This document shows positions 1 through 8,518 of a stretch of DNA of 64,000 nt, one piece after another. Made by a program: the position numbers and the translations under genes. Under the pieces are notes generated by a model that had not been told where the DNA came from, made no database searches, and saw nothing but the letters and a program-made list of their open reading frames with translations. Position 1 is the stretch's first letter. Every line of letters starts with the position of its first letter. This DNA comes from Arsenicicoccus bolidensis DSM 15745 (GTDB lineage: Bacteria; Actinomycetota; Actinomycetes; Actinomycetales; Dermatophilaceae). The DNA lies in contig NZ_AUFG01000011.1 of assembly GCF_000426385.1 (NCBI RefSeq), positions 1 to 64,000 of the forward strand, in the 5' to 3' direction.

Positions 1-456
1 GTCGAGGTCGAGGACGGCGATGAGGGTTCCGACGACTCGGGCTCCTCCGACGACACCGAGGGCTCGGACGACAGGCCGGCCTCGAAGGCCTCCGCCAAGA
101 AGGCTCCGGCCAAGAAGTCCCCGGCCAAGAAGGCTGCTGCCAAGGACGCCGACCCGGCCGCCGCGGCCGACGCCGCCGCCGAGGGCTCCGAGGAGGAGGC
201 CAAGCCGGCCAAGAAGGCTCCCGCCAAGAAGTCCCCGGCCAAGAAGACTGCTGCCAAGGACGCCGACGCGGCCGACGCCGCCGCCGAGGGCTCCGAGGAG
301 GAGGCCAAGCCGGCCAAGAAGGCCTCCGCCAAGAAGGCTGCCGCCAAGGCCGACGAGACCGACGACGCCTCCGAGGGCAAGCCGGCCAAGAAGGCCCCCG
401 CCAAGAAGGCTCCGGCCAAGAAGGCCGCCAAGGACGAGGACGCCGCGGACGCCTGA
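1..456 (+). CDS. tig: Trigger factor, C-terminal tail (5' end outside window)
   Basis: Partial gene open from base 1 in frame 1 to a TGA at 454-456. The visible 151 residues begin with an acidic Ser/Asp/Glu stretch and then alternate Lys/Ala/Pro blocks of the PAKKAPAKK type with acidic linkers, ending in DEDAADA. This is a low-complexity tail, so the family cannot be proved from these residues alone. The call rests on position: the gene directly before clpP1-clpP2-clpX in actinobacteria is normally tig, the ribosome-associated chaperone and prolyl isomerase, and trigger factors of this group often carry long Lys/Ala-rich extensions. A strong hairpin follows the stop, so the gene probably ends its own transcript before clpP1. 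Confidence 0.65.
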   Translation, partial: VEVEDGDEGSDDSGSSDDTEGSDDRPASKASAKKAPAKKSPAKKAAAKDADPAAAADAAAEGSEEEAKPAKKAPAKKSPAKKTAAKDADAADAAAEGSEEEAKPAKKASAKKAAAKADETDDASEGKPAKKAPAKKAPAKKAAKDEDAADA

Positions 457-489
457 TCCCGCACGCCCGCCTCGCGGGCCGCACTCCAC

Positions 490-523
490 GAGGAGCCCGT
501 CACCGAGAGGTGGCGGGCTCCTC
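490..523 (+). terminator. Hairpin terminator after tig
   Basis: Arms 490-499 and 514-523 pair perfectly over 10 bp. An inner CACC/GGTG stem with a GAGA loop extends the helix. It lies 34 bp after the tig stop. No clear T-run follows, as for most hairpins in this GC-rich window. Confidence 0.75.
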
Positions 524-594
524 GCCGTCCCAGATCCCCCTCGGTCCCGCCTCGGCAGCGCACCGTCGCGTGGCTCCCTCGCCGGGCGAGGCGG

Positions 595-612
595 TGTGCG
601 CTCACGGCGAAC
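595..612 (+). promoter_or_regulatory. Putative ClgR box upstream of clpP1
   Basis: Bases 599-609 read CGCTCACGGCG followed by AAC, which fits the actinobacterial ClgR core CGC-YNANR-GCG with the flanking WWS. It lies about 110 bp upstream of clpP1. ClgR is the known activator of clpP1P2 in Corynebacterium, Streptomyces and mycobacteria. Only one flanking base of the published consensus fails (598). No clgR gene is in this window. Confidence 0.5.
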
Positions 613-718
613 ACGCGCCCCGGCGGGAAGGGTGTGTCGGCGCCGGGCGTTAGTGTCATCAGCAAGCGACGCTCCAGGCCGGTCCACCGGCCGGGCGCCA
701 CCCCAGTGCGACAGAGAG

Positions 719-1357
719 ATGAGACTCACGGTGAGCCAGAGCAACGTCCCCGCGACCCCGGTCGCAGCGGCCGCGCCCCAGGGCGGTCTCGACGACCACA
801 TCTACCAGCGGCTCCTCAAGGACCGCATCATCTTCCTCGGCTCGGACGTCCGCGACGACAACGCCAACGCGATCTGCGCCCAGCTCCTCCTGCTCTCGGC
901 CGAGGACCCCGACAAGGACATCTGGCTCTACATCAACAGCCCCGGCGGCTCGGTGACGGCCGGCATGGCGATCTTCGACACCATGCAGTGGATCCCCAAC
1001 GACGTCTGCACCGTCGCGATGGGCATGGCCGCCTCCATGGGCCAGTTCCTGCTCTCCGCGGGGGCCAAGGGCAAGCGCTACGCCACCCCGCACGCCCGCA
1101 TCCTGATGCACCAGCCCCTCGGGGGCATCGGCGGCACCGCCACGGACGTCAAGATCCAGGCCGAGCTGCTGCTCGCGATGAAGAAGGAGATGGCCGAGCT
1201 CATCTCCGAGCACACCGGCCAGCCGGTGGACAAGATCACGGCCGACTCCGACCGCGACCGCTGGTTCACCGCGGCCCAGGCCAAGGACTACGGCTTCGTC
1301 GACCACGTCTTCGAGCGCGCCATCCAGACGCCCGGCAGCGGCGGCACGGACGCCTGA
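719..1357 (+). CDS. clpP1: ATP-dependent Clp protease proteolytic subunit ClpP1
   Basis: Serine protease subunit that forms the ClpP chamber and degrades substrates unfolded by ClpX or ClpC. The 212-residue product has the ClpP fold throughout: [12 protein letters not shown] oxyanion loop, nucleophile Ser in GMAASMGQ, catalytic His in RILMHQP, and the Asp region in SDRDRW. The reading frame stays open far upstream, but that part is a GC-rich shadow overlapping tig. Homology begins at [21 protein letters not shown] 719 and GTG 731 are both possible; GAGATGAG lies 7 nt before GTG 731, so the shorter start is credible. It is followed 34 bp later by clpP2, as usual for the paired ClpP1P2 of actinobacteria. 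Confidence 0.95.
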   Translation: MRLTVSQSNVPATPVAAAAPQGGLDDHIYQRLLKDRIIFLGSDVRDDNANAICAQLLLLSAEDPDKDIWLYINSPGGSVTAGMAIFDTMQWIPNDVCTVAMGMAASMGQFLLSAGAKGKRYATPHARILMHQPLGGIGGTATDVKIQAELLLAMKKEMAELISEHTGQPVDKITADSDRDRWFTAAQAKDYGFVDHVFERAIQTPGSGGTDA

Positions 1358-1391
1358 TCGCCATACCGACAAGACCCACTCGGAGACCCAG

Positions 1392-2057
1392 ATGATCCAG
1401 CACCCCCAGCCCATGCACGGCGCGGCCGGCCAGCCCGGTGCCGTCATGCCCACCAGCCGCTACATCCTGCCGCAGTTCGAGGAGCGCACCTCCTACGGCA
1501 TGAAGCGCACCGACCCCTACACCAAGCTCTTCGAGGACCGCATCATCTTCCTCGGCGTGCAGGTGGACGACGCGTCGGCCGACGACATCATCGCCCAGCT
1601 GATCGTGCTCGAGTCCCAGGACCCGGACCGCGACATCACGATGTACATCAACAGCCCCGGTGGCTCGTTCACGGCGATGACCGCGATCTACGACACCATG
1701 CAGTACATCCGCCCCGACGTGCAGACCTTCGTCGTGGGCCAGGCCGCCTCGGCCGCGGCCGTGCTCCTCGCCGCCGGTGCGCCGGACAAGCGCTACGCCC
1801 TGCCCAACGCCCGCGTCCTGATCCACCAGCCGGCCGTGGAGGGTGGCGGTGGCCAGGCCAGCGACATCGAGATCCAGGCCAACGAGATCTTCCGCATGCG
1901 GACCTGGCTCGAGGAGACGCTGGCGCAGCACTCCGGCCGCACCCCCGAGCAGGTGCGCGACGACATCGAGCGCGACAAGATCCTGTCCGCCGCGGCGGCC
2001 AAGGACTACGGCCTGATCGACGCCGTCCTGACCAGCCGCAAGGCCACGCTGGACTGA
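1392..2057 (+). CDS. clpP2: ATP-dependent Clp protease proteolytic subunit ClpP2
   Basis: Second, non-identical ClpP subunit; in actinobacteria ClpP1 and ClpP2 form a mixed tetradecamer. Product of 221 residues with [13 protein letters not shown], nucleophile Ser in GQAASAAAV, His in LIHQP and [15 protein letters not shown] at the Asp region. The start at ATG 1392 has GGAG six bases upstream; Met codons at 1413 and 1446 are weaker alternatives, and [10 protein letters not shown] at the latter is where family similarity starts. Cotranscribed with clpP1. A perfect 13-bp hairpin follows the stop and separates the pair from clpX. Confidence 0.95.
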   Translation: MIQHPQPMHGAAGQPGAVMPTSRYILPQFEERTSYGMKRTDPYTKLFEDRIIFLGVQVDDASADDIIAQLIVLESQDPDRDITMYINSPGGSFTAMTAIYDTMQYIRPDVQTFVVGQAASAAAVLLAAGAPDKRYALPNARVLIHQPAVEGGGGQASDIEIQANEIFRMRTWLEETLAQHSGRTPEQVRDDIERDKILSAAAAKDYGLIDAVLTSRKATLD

Positions 2058-2069
2058 GCTGGACCAGCC

Positions 2070-2110
2070 CTCGGGCTGCCCGACCGGCGACGCCGGACGG
2101 GCAGCCCGAG
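2070..2110 (+). terminator. Hairpin terminator after clpP2
   Basis: Arms 2070-2082 and 2098-2110 are perfectly complementary over 13 bp, with a small CGGC/GCCG stem in the 15-nt loop. It starts 12 bp after the clpP2 stop. clpX therefore probably has its own promoter in 2111-2280; TACCGT at 2202-2207 is a possible -10 element. Confidence 0.8.
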
Positions 2111-2284
2111 GCGCGACCGGGGCATTCTGCTGTCGGCTGAACTCCCGGGGCCCTGCCGTGACGCGCAGGGGATAACAGGTGCTGGGGCGGGTCGTCCCAG
2201 GTACCGTCCTAGAAGACGACGCTCGCGCGTCGGCGGTCCAGGACCGGCCCGGACGGGGCGGTCTCGCACAGGTGGAGGTGGCAG

Positions 2285-3574
<1,290 letters not shown>

Positions 3575-3626
3575 CCGGCAGACCAGCCGGTATGACGGTC
3601 GCCCGGCCCGGGGCGGCCGACCTCCT

Positions 3627-4241
3627 CTAGCGCGACCGGTTGCTGGTCGTCATCCAGGCCACGGCAGCCACCCCCAGCACGGCAGCAGCGACGACGGCGA
3701 CGGGCGCGACCGGCAGGAAGGACCTCGCCAGCAGGCCCAGCCCCCACGTGATCGCCGCCACGGCCGTCAGCGCGACGCAGCGCTCGGCGTAGCGCCGCAC
3801 CAGGCGGGGGTCCAGCCGCGCCGGGCTCGGCGCGGTCGTCGACGCGGCCACGCAGGCCACGTGCACCACCACGAGTCCCGCCACCAGCAGCACCACCGGC
3901 GACGCCGGGTCCTGCGGTGCGACGAGCAGGTAGGCCGCAAGCGACGCCAGCGCCACGGGTCCACCGGCGGGCTCCGGACGGGCGGCCGCGATCACCGCAG
4001 CCAGGACCACCAGCGTGAAGCCCACCGGTGACAGCTGGTGGGCGCTCGCGGCGACGAGGGGGACGACCCAGGCGCACAGCATCCCCAGCAGGCGGACCGC
4101 GAGCTGGGACCCGGAGGTGGATCGCGCCTCGACGAGCCAGCGGGTGAGGACGCGCTCGATCCCGGTCGCGCCCGTCGTCCCCCTCGCGGCCCGCGCGACC
4201 CTCGTGCCCCGCGCGCCTCTGGTAGCCCTCGTGCCGCTCAT
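3627..4241 (-). CDS. Small multi-pass membrane protein ending the moxR-DUF58 operon
   Basis: Last gene of the MoxR/DUF58 operon, 204 residues. The first 25 residues are rich in Gly, Thr, Arg and Ala ([12 protein letters not shown]); the rest holds about five or six hydrophobic segments joined by short Arg-rich loops and ends in TTSNRSR. ATG 4241 overlaps the DUF58 stop by 4 bp. No catalytic motif is visible. In many bacteria this slot is taken by a large membrane transglutaminase; there is no Cys-His-Asp transglutaminase signature here, so this may be a reduced membrane partner or an unrelated protein. The frame remains open much further upstream, but that part lies over the DUF58 gene and is a shadow. 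Confidence 0.7.
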   Translation of the reverse strand: MSGTRATRGARGTRVARAARGTTGATGIERVLTRWLVEARSTSGSQLAVRLLGMLCAWVVPLVAASAHQLSPVGFTLVVLAAVIAAARPEPAGGPVALASLAAYLLVAPQDPASPVVLLVAGLVVVHVACVAASTTAPSPARLDPRLVRRYAERCVALTAVAAITWGLGLLARSFLPVAPVAVVAAAVLGVAAVAWMTTSNRSR

Positions 4242-5548
4242 GCCCTGGCTCGTTCGTGACGGGCCTGCAGCCGGCGAAGCAGCTCCTCGACGGAGGAGGC
4301 GTCCTGCCAGGCGACGACGGGGATGCCCTCGTGCTCGAGCAGGTCTGCCGTGCGGCGGCGTTCGAGGGTGAGGAGGCGCCAGGCGATCGTCTCGACGTCC
4401 TCGTCGACCACCGTGGCGGTGGGGGTGACGTCGATGCACGCCACGTCCAGCCCGCGGCTCGAGAGGGCGACCACGGCGTCGACCACGACGCGCGAGGTGA
4501 GCGGGGTGAGGGCCAGCAGCAGCGATCCGGGCGTGAGGCCCAGGCTCAGCTGTTGCACGTCGGGCTGACGGTCGCTGGCGGGGTCGACGGTGGCGAGGGC
4601 GCCGAGCAGTCTCTGCAGGTGGCGGCGGCCGGTCCCGGCGGGGACGGGCAGGACACCGGTGTCGCCGAGCACGCGCAGCCCCACGCGGTCCCCGGCCGTC
4701 GTGAAGTGCCCGGCGACGTGGGCCGCGGCCTGCACCGCCGCCTCCACGCTGCTCGGGACGCCGGGGTCGGCGTGCGGGATGTCGCTGAGCACGTCGACCA
4801 GGAGCATGACCTGGGCGTCCTGCTCGGCATACATGGTCCGGACGTGCAGGCTGCCGGTGCGGGCGGAGGTCGGCCAGTGGATGCGCCGGATCCGGTCGCC
4901 GGGGCGGAAGGCCCGGATCTCGGCGAACTCCGAGCCCTCGCCGGCGCGCCGGGACAGGTGGCGGCCGAGCTGCTGGGCGGGCCGCAGCTGGTCCGACCGG
5001 AGCGGAAGCCGTTGGGGTGAGGGCAGGGCGAGCAGCGGGTGGCCCTCGCCGGCCCGGAACCGGCTGGAGTGCGCGCCCCAGGCGGACGACAGGCGCACCT
5101 CGCCGCGGCCGACCGAGTGCCGCCCCCAGACCTCGGGCGACACCAGCTGCTCGCCGTGGTGCTGATCGCCGTCGAGCAGGGTGCTGGTGGCGCCGTGGGG
5201 CACCTCGGGCCGCAGCCGGTCGCTCGGCGCCAGGTCGACGCCCAGGGCCTCCGCGCGGGGGTCGTGCGCCACGTCCACGGTGACGGTGGTCGTGGAGCCC
5301 TCGCGCAGGCGGTCCGACCGGACGCCGGTCCGCAGCAGGCTGGGTCGCTCGGGCCGGCCCAGCGCGCCCAGGACGGCGACGACGAGCAGCGGTATGGCGA
5401 CCACGAGCAGGTCCGTCCGGTGACCCAGCACGGCGGCGACCGCCAGGGCCACCCCCACCCCCACGACGGCGAGGTGGTGCGGCGTCGCCGACCAGGCCGC
5501 CTGCCGGGCCGCGGCGTCGGGGCGGCCGCCCCGGGCGGGTGCCGTCAT
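4238..5548 (-). CDS. DUF58 domain protein, membrane-anchored, MoxR partner
   Basis: 436 residues. Two hydrophobic segments lie near the N terminus (about residues 24-60), then a long cytoplasmic region with the DUF58 hallmark [21 protein letters not shown] followed by SARTGSL around residues 210-240. A von Willebrand-like half follows, with [14 protein letters not shown]58 proteins are encoded beside MoxR ATPases and are thought to be substrates or partners for metal-cofactor or complex maturation. It starts at ATG 5548, overlapping the moxR stop by 4 bp, and its own stop overlaps the next gene by 4 bp, so translation is probably coupled. The precise substrate is unknown. Confidence 0.85.
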   Translation of the reverse strand: MTAPARGGRPDAAARQAAWSATPHHLAVVGVGVALAVAAVLGHRTDLLVVAIPLLVVAVLGALGRPERPSLLRTGVRSDRLREGSTTTVTVDVAHDPRAEALGVDLAPSDRLRPEVPHGATSTLLDGDQHHGEQLVSPEVWGRHSVGRGEVRLSSAWGAHSSRFRAGEGHPLLALPSPQRLPLRSDQLRPAQQLGRHLSRRAGEGSEFAEIRAFRPGDRIRRIHWPTSARTGSLHVRTMYAEQDAQVMLLVDVLSDIPHADPGVPSSVEAAVQAAAHVAGHFTTAGDRVGLRVLGDTGVLPVPAGTGRRHLQRLLGALATVDPASDRQPDVQQLSLGLTPGSLLLALTPLTSRVVVDAVVALSSRGLDVACIDVTPTATVVDEDVETIAWRLLTLERRRTADLLEHEGIPVVAWQDASSVEELLRRLQARHERARA

Positions 5549-6528
5549 CGGCCGTGGCCACCGGTGAGGGCGGCGGGCGTGGGCACGGTGTCGAGCAGGG
5601 ACCGCACGATGGTGGCGCCGGACACCTGCGTCATCCACAGCTCGGGCTTGATGGTGAGGCGGTGCGCGAGGGCGGGGACGGCGACGTGCTTGACGTCCTC
5701 CGGCGTGACGTAGTCCCGGCCCTGCACCACGGCATACGCGCGGGCCACCGTCACGAGCGCCAGCGAGCCGCGGGGAGAGCTGCCGACCTGGACCGACCCG
5801 TGCCGGCGTGTGGCACCGACCAGGTCGACGCAGTAGTCGACGACCGAGGGGTCGACCTCGACGAGCTCGACCGCGCGCTGGGCGTCGAGCAGCTCGCCCG
5901 GCGCGAGGACCTGCTCGACCTGCTGCTCCTCGGCCCGGCGTCCGAGCCGGCGCCGCACGACCTCGGCCTCCTCCTCGGGCGTCGGGTAGCCGAAGGACAC
6001 CCGCAGCAGGAACCGGTCGAGCTGGGCCTCGGGGAGGGGATAGGTGCCCTCGTGCTCGACCGGGTTGGCGGTCGCGAGCACGTGGAACGGCGCCGCCAGG
6101 GGAAAGGTCCGCCCCTCCACCGTGATCTGGCGCTCCTGCATCGCCTCGAGCAGCGCCGCCTGGGTCTTGGGCGGGGTCCGGTTGATCTCGTCGGCGAGCA
6201 GCAGCCCGGTGAACAGCGGCCCCTCGCGGAACTCGAACTCGTGGGTGGCCTGGTTGTAGAGGAAGGAGCCCGTCAGGTCCGAGGGCAGCAGGTCGGGGGT
6301 GAACTGGGCGCGGGTGAAGGTCAGGCCCAGCGCCTGCGCGAACGAGCGCCCGGCCAGCGTCTTGCCGAGGCCGGGGTAGTCCTCGAGCAGCACGTGGCCG
6401 CCCGCGAGGATGCCGGCGAGGACGAGCTCGAGGCCCGCTCGCTTGCCGACGACGGCGGTCTCGACCGCGTCGAGGACCCGGGCGCACGTGAGCGTGACGC
6501 CGGTCGGGCGGGAGGCGTTGCTGCTCAT
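5545..6528 (-). CDS. moxR: MoxR-family AAA+ ATPase
   Basis: 327-residue AAA+ chaperone-like ATPase. Walker A lies in HVLLEDYPGLGKT (residues 45-57), Walker B in LLLADEINRTPP, sensor 1 in VLATANP, and the arginine-finger region in PLPEAQLDRFLL, all typical of MoxR/RavA relatives. The C-terminal lid contains VQVGSSPRGSLAL. MoxR proteins act with neighbouring DUF58 and vWA proteins in assembling or activating membrane complexes. Both ends overlap the adjacent genes by 4 bp (ATGA), so it sits mid-operon. The start at ATG 6528 gives the conserved N terminus; longer in-frame extension is shadow coding over the preceding gene. Confidence 0.93.
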   Translation of the reverse strand: MSSNASRPTGVTLTCARVLDAVETAVVGKRAGLELVLAGILAGGHVLLEDYPGLGKTLAGRSFAQALGLTFTRAQFTPDLLPSDLTGSFLYNQATHEFEFREGPLFTGLLLADEINRTPPKTQAALLEAMQERQITVEGRTFPLAAPFHVLATANPVEHEGTYPLPEAQLDRFLLRVSFGYPTPEEEAEVVRRRLGRRAEEQQVEQVLAPGELLDAQRAVELVEVDPSVVDYCVDLVGATRRHGSVQVGSSPRGSLALVTVARAYAVVQGRDYVTPEDVKHVAVPALAHRLTIKPELWMTQVSGATIVRSLLDTVPTPAALTGGHGR

Positions 6529-7043
6529 AGGTTCTCGATCCTCGCGATCAGGCTGGTGAGCGCTCCCTGCGAGCGCGGAGGGGTCTGGGGGTGCTCGACC
6601 AGGCGGGAGAGCTCGGGGCCGAGCAGCTCCCTGGCGCGGTCGGGGTCGGTGGCGCGGTCCACGCCGTGGTGGGTGAGGAGCCGGTGGTCGACCAGGTCGA
6701 TCAGCAGCGGCGACAGCGTGCGCTCCCAGGTGCGGCCGTCGCGCAGGCCGTGGACCGCCCAGGTGAGGGCGCTGAGCCGCCGGTCGTGGGTGAGGGTGTG
6801 CCGGACCTCCCGGTCGCGGGCCCACGGCGCGGACCAGCCGGCGCGTTCGGCGCGCGCCCGGTCCGCGAGGCGCCACCAGGTGGCCAGGACCGCCGCGATG
6901 GCGGCGGGCACGACGACGGGGTGGAGGCGCAGGCCGAGCAGGGATGCGCCGCCCAGGACCACGAGGCACAGGACGAGTCCCACCAGGACCCAGCGGGTCA
7001 GGGTGCGGCGGGTCAGGGTGCGGCGGGTCAGGGTGCGGCTCAT
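6525..7043 (-). CDS. Membrane protein of the moxR operon, unknown function
   Basis: 172 residues. The N terminus carries a tandem LTRRT repeat (SRTLTRRTLTRRTLTRW), encoded by three 15-bp DNA repeats. A first transmembrane helix (VLVGLVLCLVVLGGASLLGL) and a second (VVVPAAIAAVLATWW) follow, then a soluble Arg/His-rich C-terminal domain of about 110 residues with LIDLVDHRLLTHHGVDRA. No family is recognised; genes of this size and shape commonly sit between the DUF4129 and MoxR genes in actinobacteria. ATGA overlaps at both ends place it firmly in the operon. Confidence 0.75.
   Translation of the reverse strand: MSRTLTRRTLTRRTLTRWVLVGLVLCLVVLGGASLLGLRLHPVVVPAAIAAVLATWWRLADRARAERAGWSAPWARDREVRHTLTHDRRLSALTWAVHGLRDGRTWERTLSPLLIDLVDHRLLTHHGVDRATDPDRARELLGPELSRLVEHPQTPPRSQGALTSLIARIENL
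6994..7038 (-). repeat. Three 15-bp tandem repeats in a 5' coding region
   Basis: The 15-bp unit CGGGTCAGGGTGCGG (plus-strand reading) occurs exactly three times, at 6994-7008, 7009-7023 and 7024-7038. It encodes the repeated Arg-Thr-Leu-Thr-Arg stretch just before the first membrane helix of the 6525-7043 gene. Exact identity suggests recent slippage; copy number may vary among strains. Confidence 0.9.
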
Positions 7044-7792
7044 GGGCGCTCCTCGTCGCGGGCCGCTGCTGTGCTCGGGGCGGTCGCCGCGGTGCTGGTA
7101 GCGGTGCCACGGGCGAGGAGGGCGTCGTGGAGGCGGTCGAGCGCCATACCGGCGGAGCTCCGCAGCTCCTCGTCGACCTCGTGGCTGGAGAACCTCGCCT
7201 CGCGGTAGGCCTCCGCCAGGGCGGCGATCGCGTCCTCGGGCACGTGCTGCTCCGCCAGCACGCGGCGGGTGAACTCGGCGGACGTCTCGGCCTCGCGCCG
7301 GCTGCTGCCCGCGGCCGCGGCCAGTCGCTCGAGCTCGACCCAGCACGCGACGATGCCGTTGCGGGGCGTGCCGCCGGCCAGGGCGACGCGCTGCTGTCGG
7401 GCGGCCTCCTCGTCCAGGACAGGCTCGGGCACCAGGTCCGGACCCAGCGACGAGTCCTCCCGATCGTCGCGCGGCAGGGCCCGCAGCCGCCGGACCACCG
7501 TGCGCGCGACGACCACGGCGAGGACGAGCATCGCCGCGACGAGCAGCCAGGGGAGCCAGCCCGGCAGGCCGTCCCACCCGCCACCGCCCTGGGGCCGGAC
7601 GGGGGTGGCCGGAGCGCTGCCGACCGCCGAGGCGGGCAGGGACCGTGGGTCCTGCACCTCGCGCTCGGGCGGTGCCGTGGGTGGGGGCCCCGACGTCACG
7701 AGGGCCGGGCCGCGCACCGTGGCCCAGACGAGCGCGGCGATCACCAGGGCCAGGGCGCCGGCCAGCAGCCCCGAGCGTCCACGCGTCCTCAC
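7040..7792 (-). CDS. DUF4129 domain membrane protein, first gene of moxR operon
   Basis: 250 residues: an N-terminal transmembrane helix (GLLAGALALVIAALVWATV), a Pro-rich extracytoplasmic linker, a second helix (LPWLLVAAMLVLAVVVAR), then a cytoplasmic DUF4129 region with helical VACWVELERLAAAAG and REAETSAEFTRRVLAEQ. DUF4129 is often fused to the C terminus of TgpA-type transglutaminases and regularly accompanies MoxR and DUF58. The GTG start at 7792 has GGAGG four bases upstream. The stop overlaps the next start by 4 bp. Role inferred only from the cluster. Confidence 0.8.
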   Translation of the reverse strand: MRTRGRSGLLAGALALVIAALVWATVRGPALVTSGPPPTAPPEREVQDPRSLPASAVGSAPATPVRPQGGGGWDGLPGWLPWLLVAAMLVLAVVVARTVVRRLRALPRDDREDSSLGPDLVPEPVLDEEAARQQRVALAGGTPRNGIVACWVELERLAAAAGSSRREAETSAEFTRRVLAEQHVPEDAIAALAEAYREARFSSHEVDEELRSSAGMALDRLHDALLARGTATSTAATAPSTAAARDEERP

Positions 7793-7817
7793 CGTGCCTC
7801 CACCCCCGTCGGTCCGT

Positions 7818-7860
7818 GCTCAGTGACCAGGCCCAGTGCCCAGTGACCAGTGCTCAGTGA
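7818..7860. repeat. Short direct repeats between divergent operons
   Basis: TGCTCAGTGA occurs at 7818-7827 and again at 7851-7860, with CCAGTGACCAG-like copies between. It lies in the 129-bp region separating the divergent DUF4129 gene and the 7922 gene, so it could be operator or promoter DNA; no known motif is recognised. Confidence 0.5.
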
Positions 7861-7921
7861 TCCTGCCACGCCGGCCAGGCCGGGGGTGGGCACGGGGGCC
7901 CCGACGTGGTGAGGTGGTCCC

Positions 7922-8518
7922 ATGGCTCCTGCCTTCTCCCTGCGCCGTGGTGTCCCGGCCCCACGGCAGTCGACGCCCACGACCTGTGGGTCGACCTGCC
8001 TGGTGGTGGCCCGCATGCTGACGGACCCGGCGTATGCCGAACGCGTGCGACGACGTGGCCTGGCCCCCGAGGAGCTGGTCGTCCGCAACCGCACCAACCG
8101 CCTGCTGGCGAGCCCCGTGTCCTGGCAGCTGCCGTGGCCGCGCGCGCTCGGGACGCCGCCGTGGGGCGCGGCGCGTGAGCTGGCCCGGGTGCTCGGGGTG
8201 GGTCGTCGGGCCGTGCGCTGGCGGGTCGTTCGCTGGTCCGGCCGAGCCGAGCGAGCGGAGCTCCTGCGCGCCTGGGAGACCTCCCTCGCCTCAGACTCAC
8301 CGGCCTTGCTGTATGTCGGAAGCCGGTGGCTGCCTCGCCACGTGACGATGCTCGTGCCCGCCGCCGACGGTGCGGGGGTGGACGTCTTCGAGCCGTCCGT
8401 CGGCGAGCTGCTGGAGCTCGACCTGGCGTCCTTCGCCGACGGGCGGGTGTCGTTGGCCGGCTGGAGCACCCCCTGGCTGGTCGTGGGGCCGGTCGTCGGA
8501 CGGGGAGGCTCGTCGTGA
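7922..8518 (+). CDS. Putative C39-like cysteine-protease-fold protein
   Basis: 198 residues, no signal peptide or membrane helix. The N terminus reads QSTPTTCGSTC: Gln16 and Cys22-Gly23 are placed like the oxyanion Gln and nucleophile Cys of C39 / papain-like peptidases. Further on, LPRHVTMLVP (His140) and VDVFEPSVG (Asp154/Glu157-Pro158) are placed like the His and the Asp-Pro motif of the same fold. The middle is Arg/Trp-rich and not conserved to my eye. These are pattern matches, not a proven family. Its GTGA stop/start overlap with the thiolase-like gene suggests coupled translation and a shared pathway. GAGGTGG lies about 4 nt before ATG 7922. Confidence 0.6.
   Translation: MAPAFSLRRGVPAPRQSTPTTCGSTCLVVARMLTDPAYAERVRRRGLAPEELVVRNRTNRLLASPVSWQLPWPRALGTPPWGAARELARVLGVGRRAVRWRVVRWSGRAERAELLRAWETSLASDSPALLYVGSRWLPRHVTMLVPAADGAGVDVFEPSVGELLELDLASFADGRVSLAGWSTPWLVVGPVVGRGGSS

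Noticed and set aside
20-718. Long N-terminal extension of clpP1
   Set aside because: It overlaps the tig tail and a terminator in another frame and is a Pro/Arg/Thr-rich shadow; ClpP homology begins after 719.
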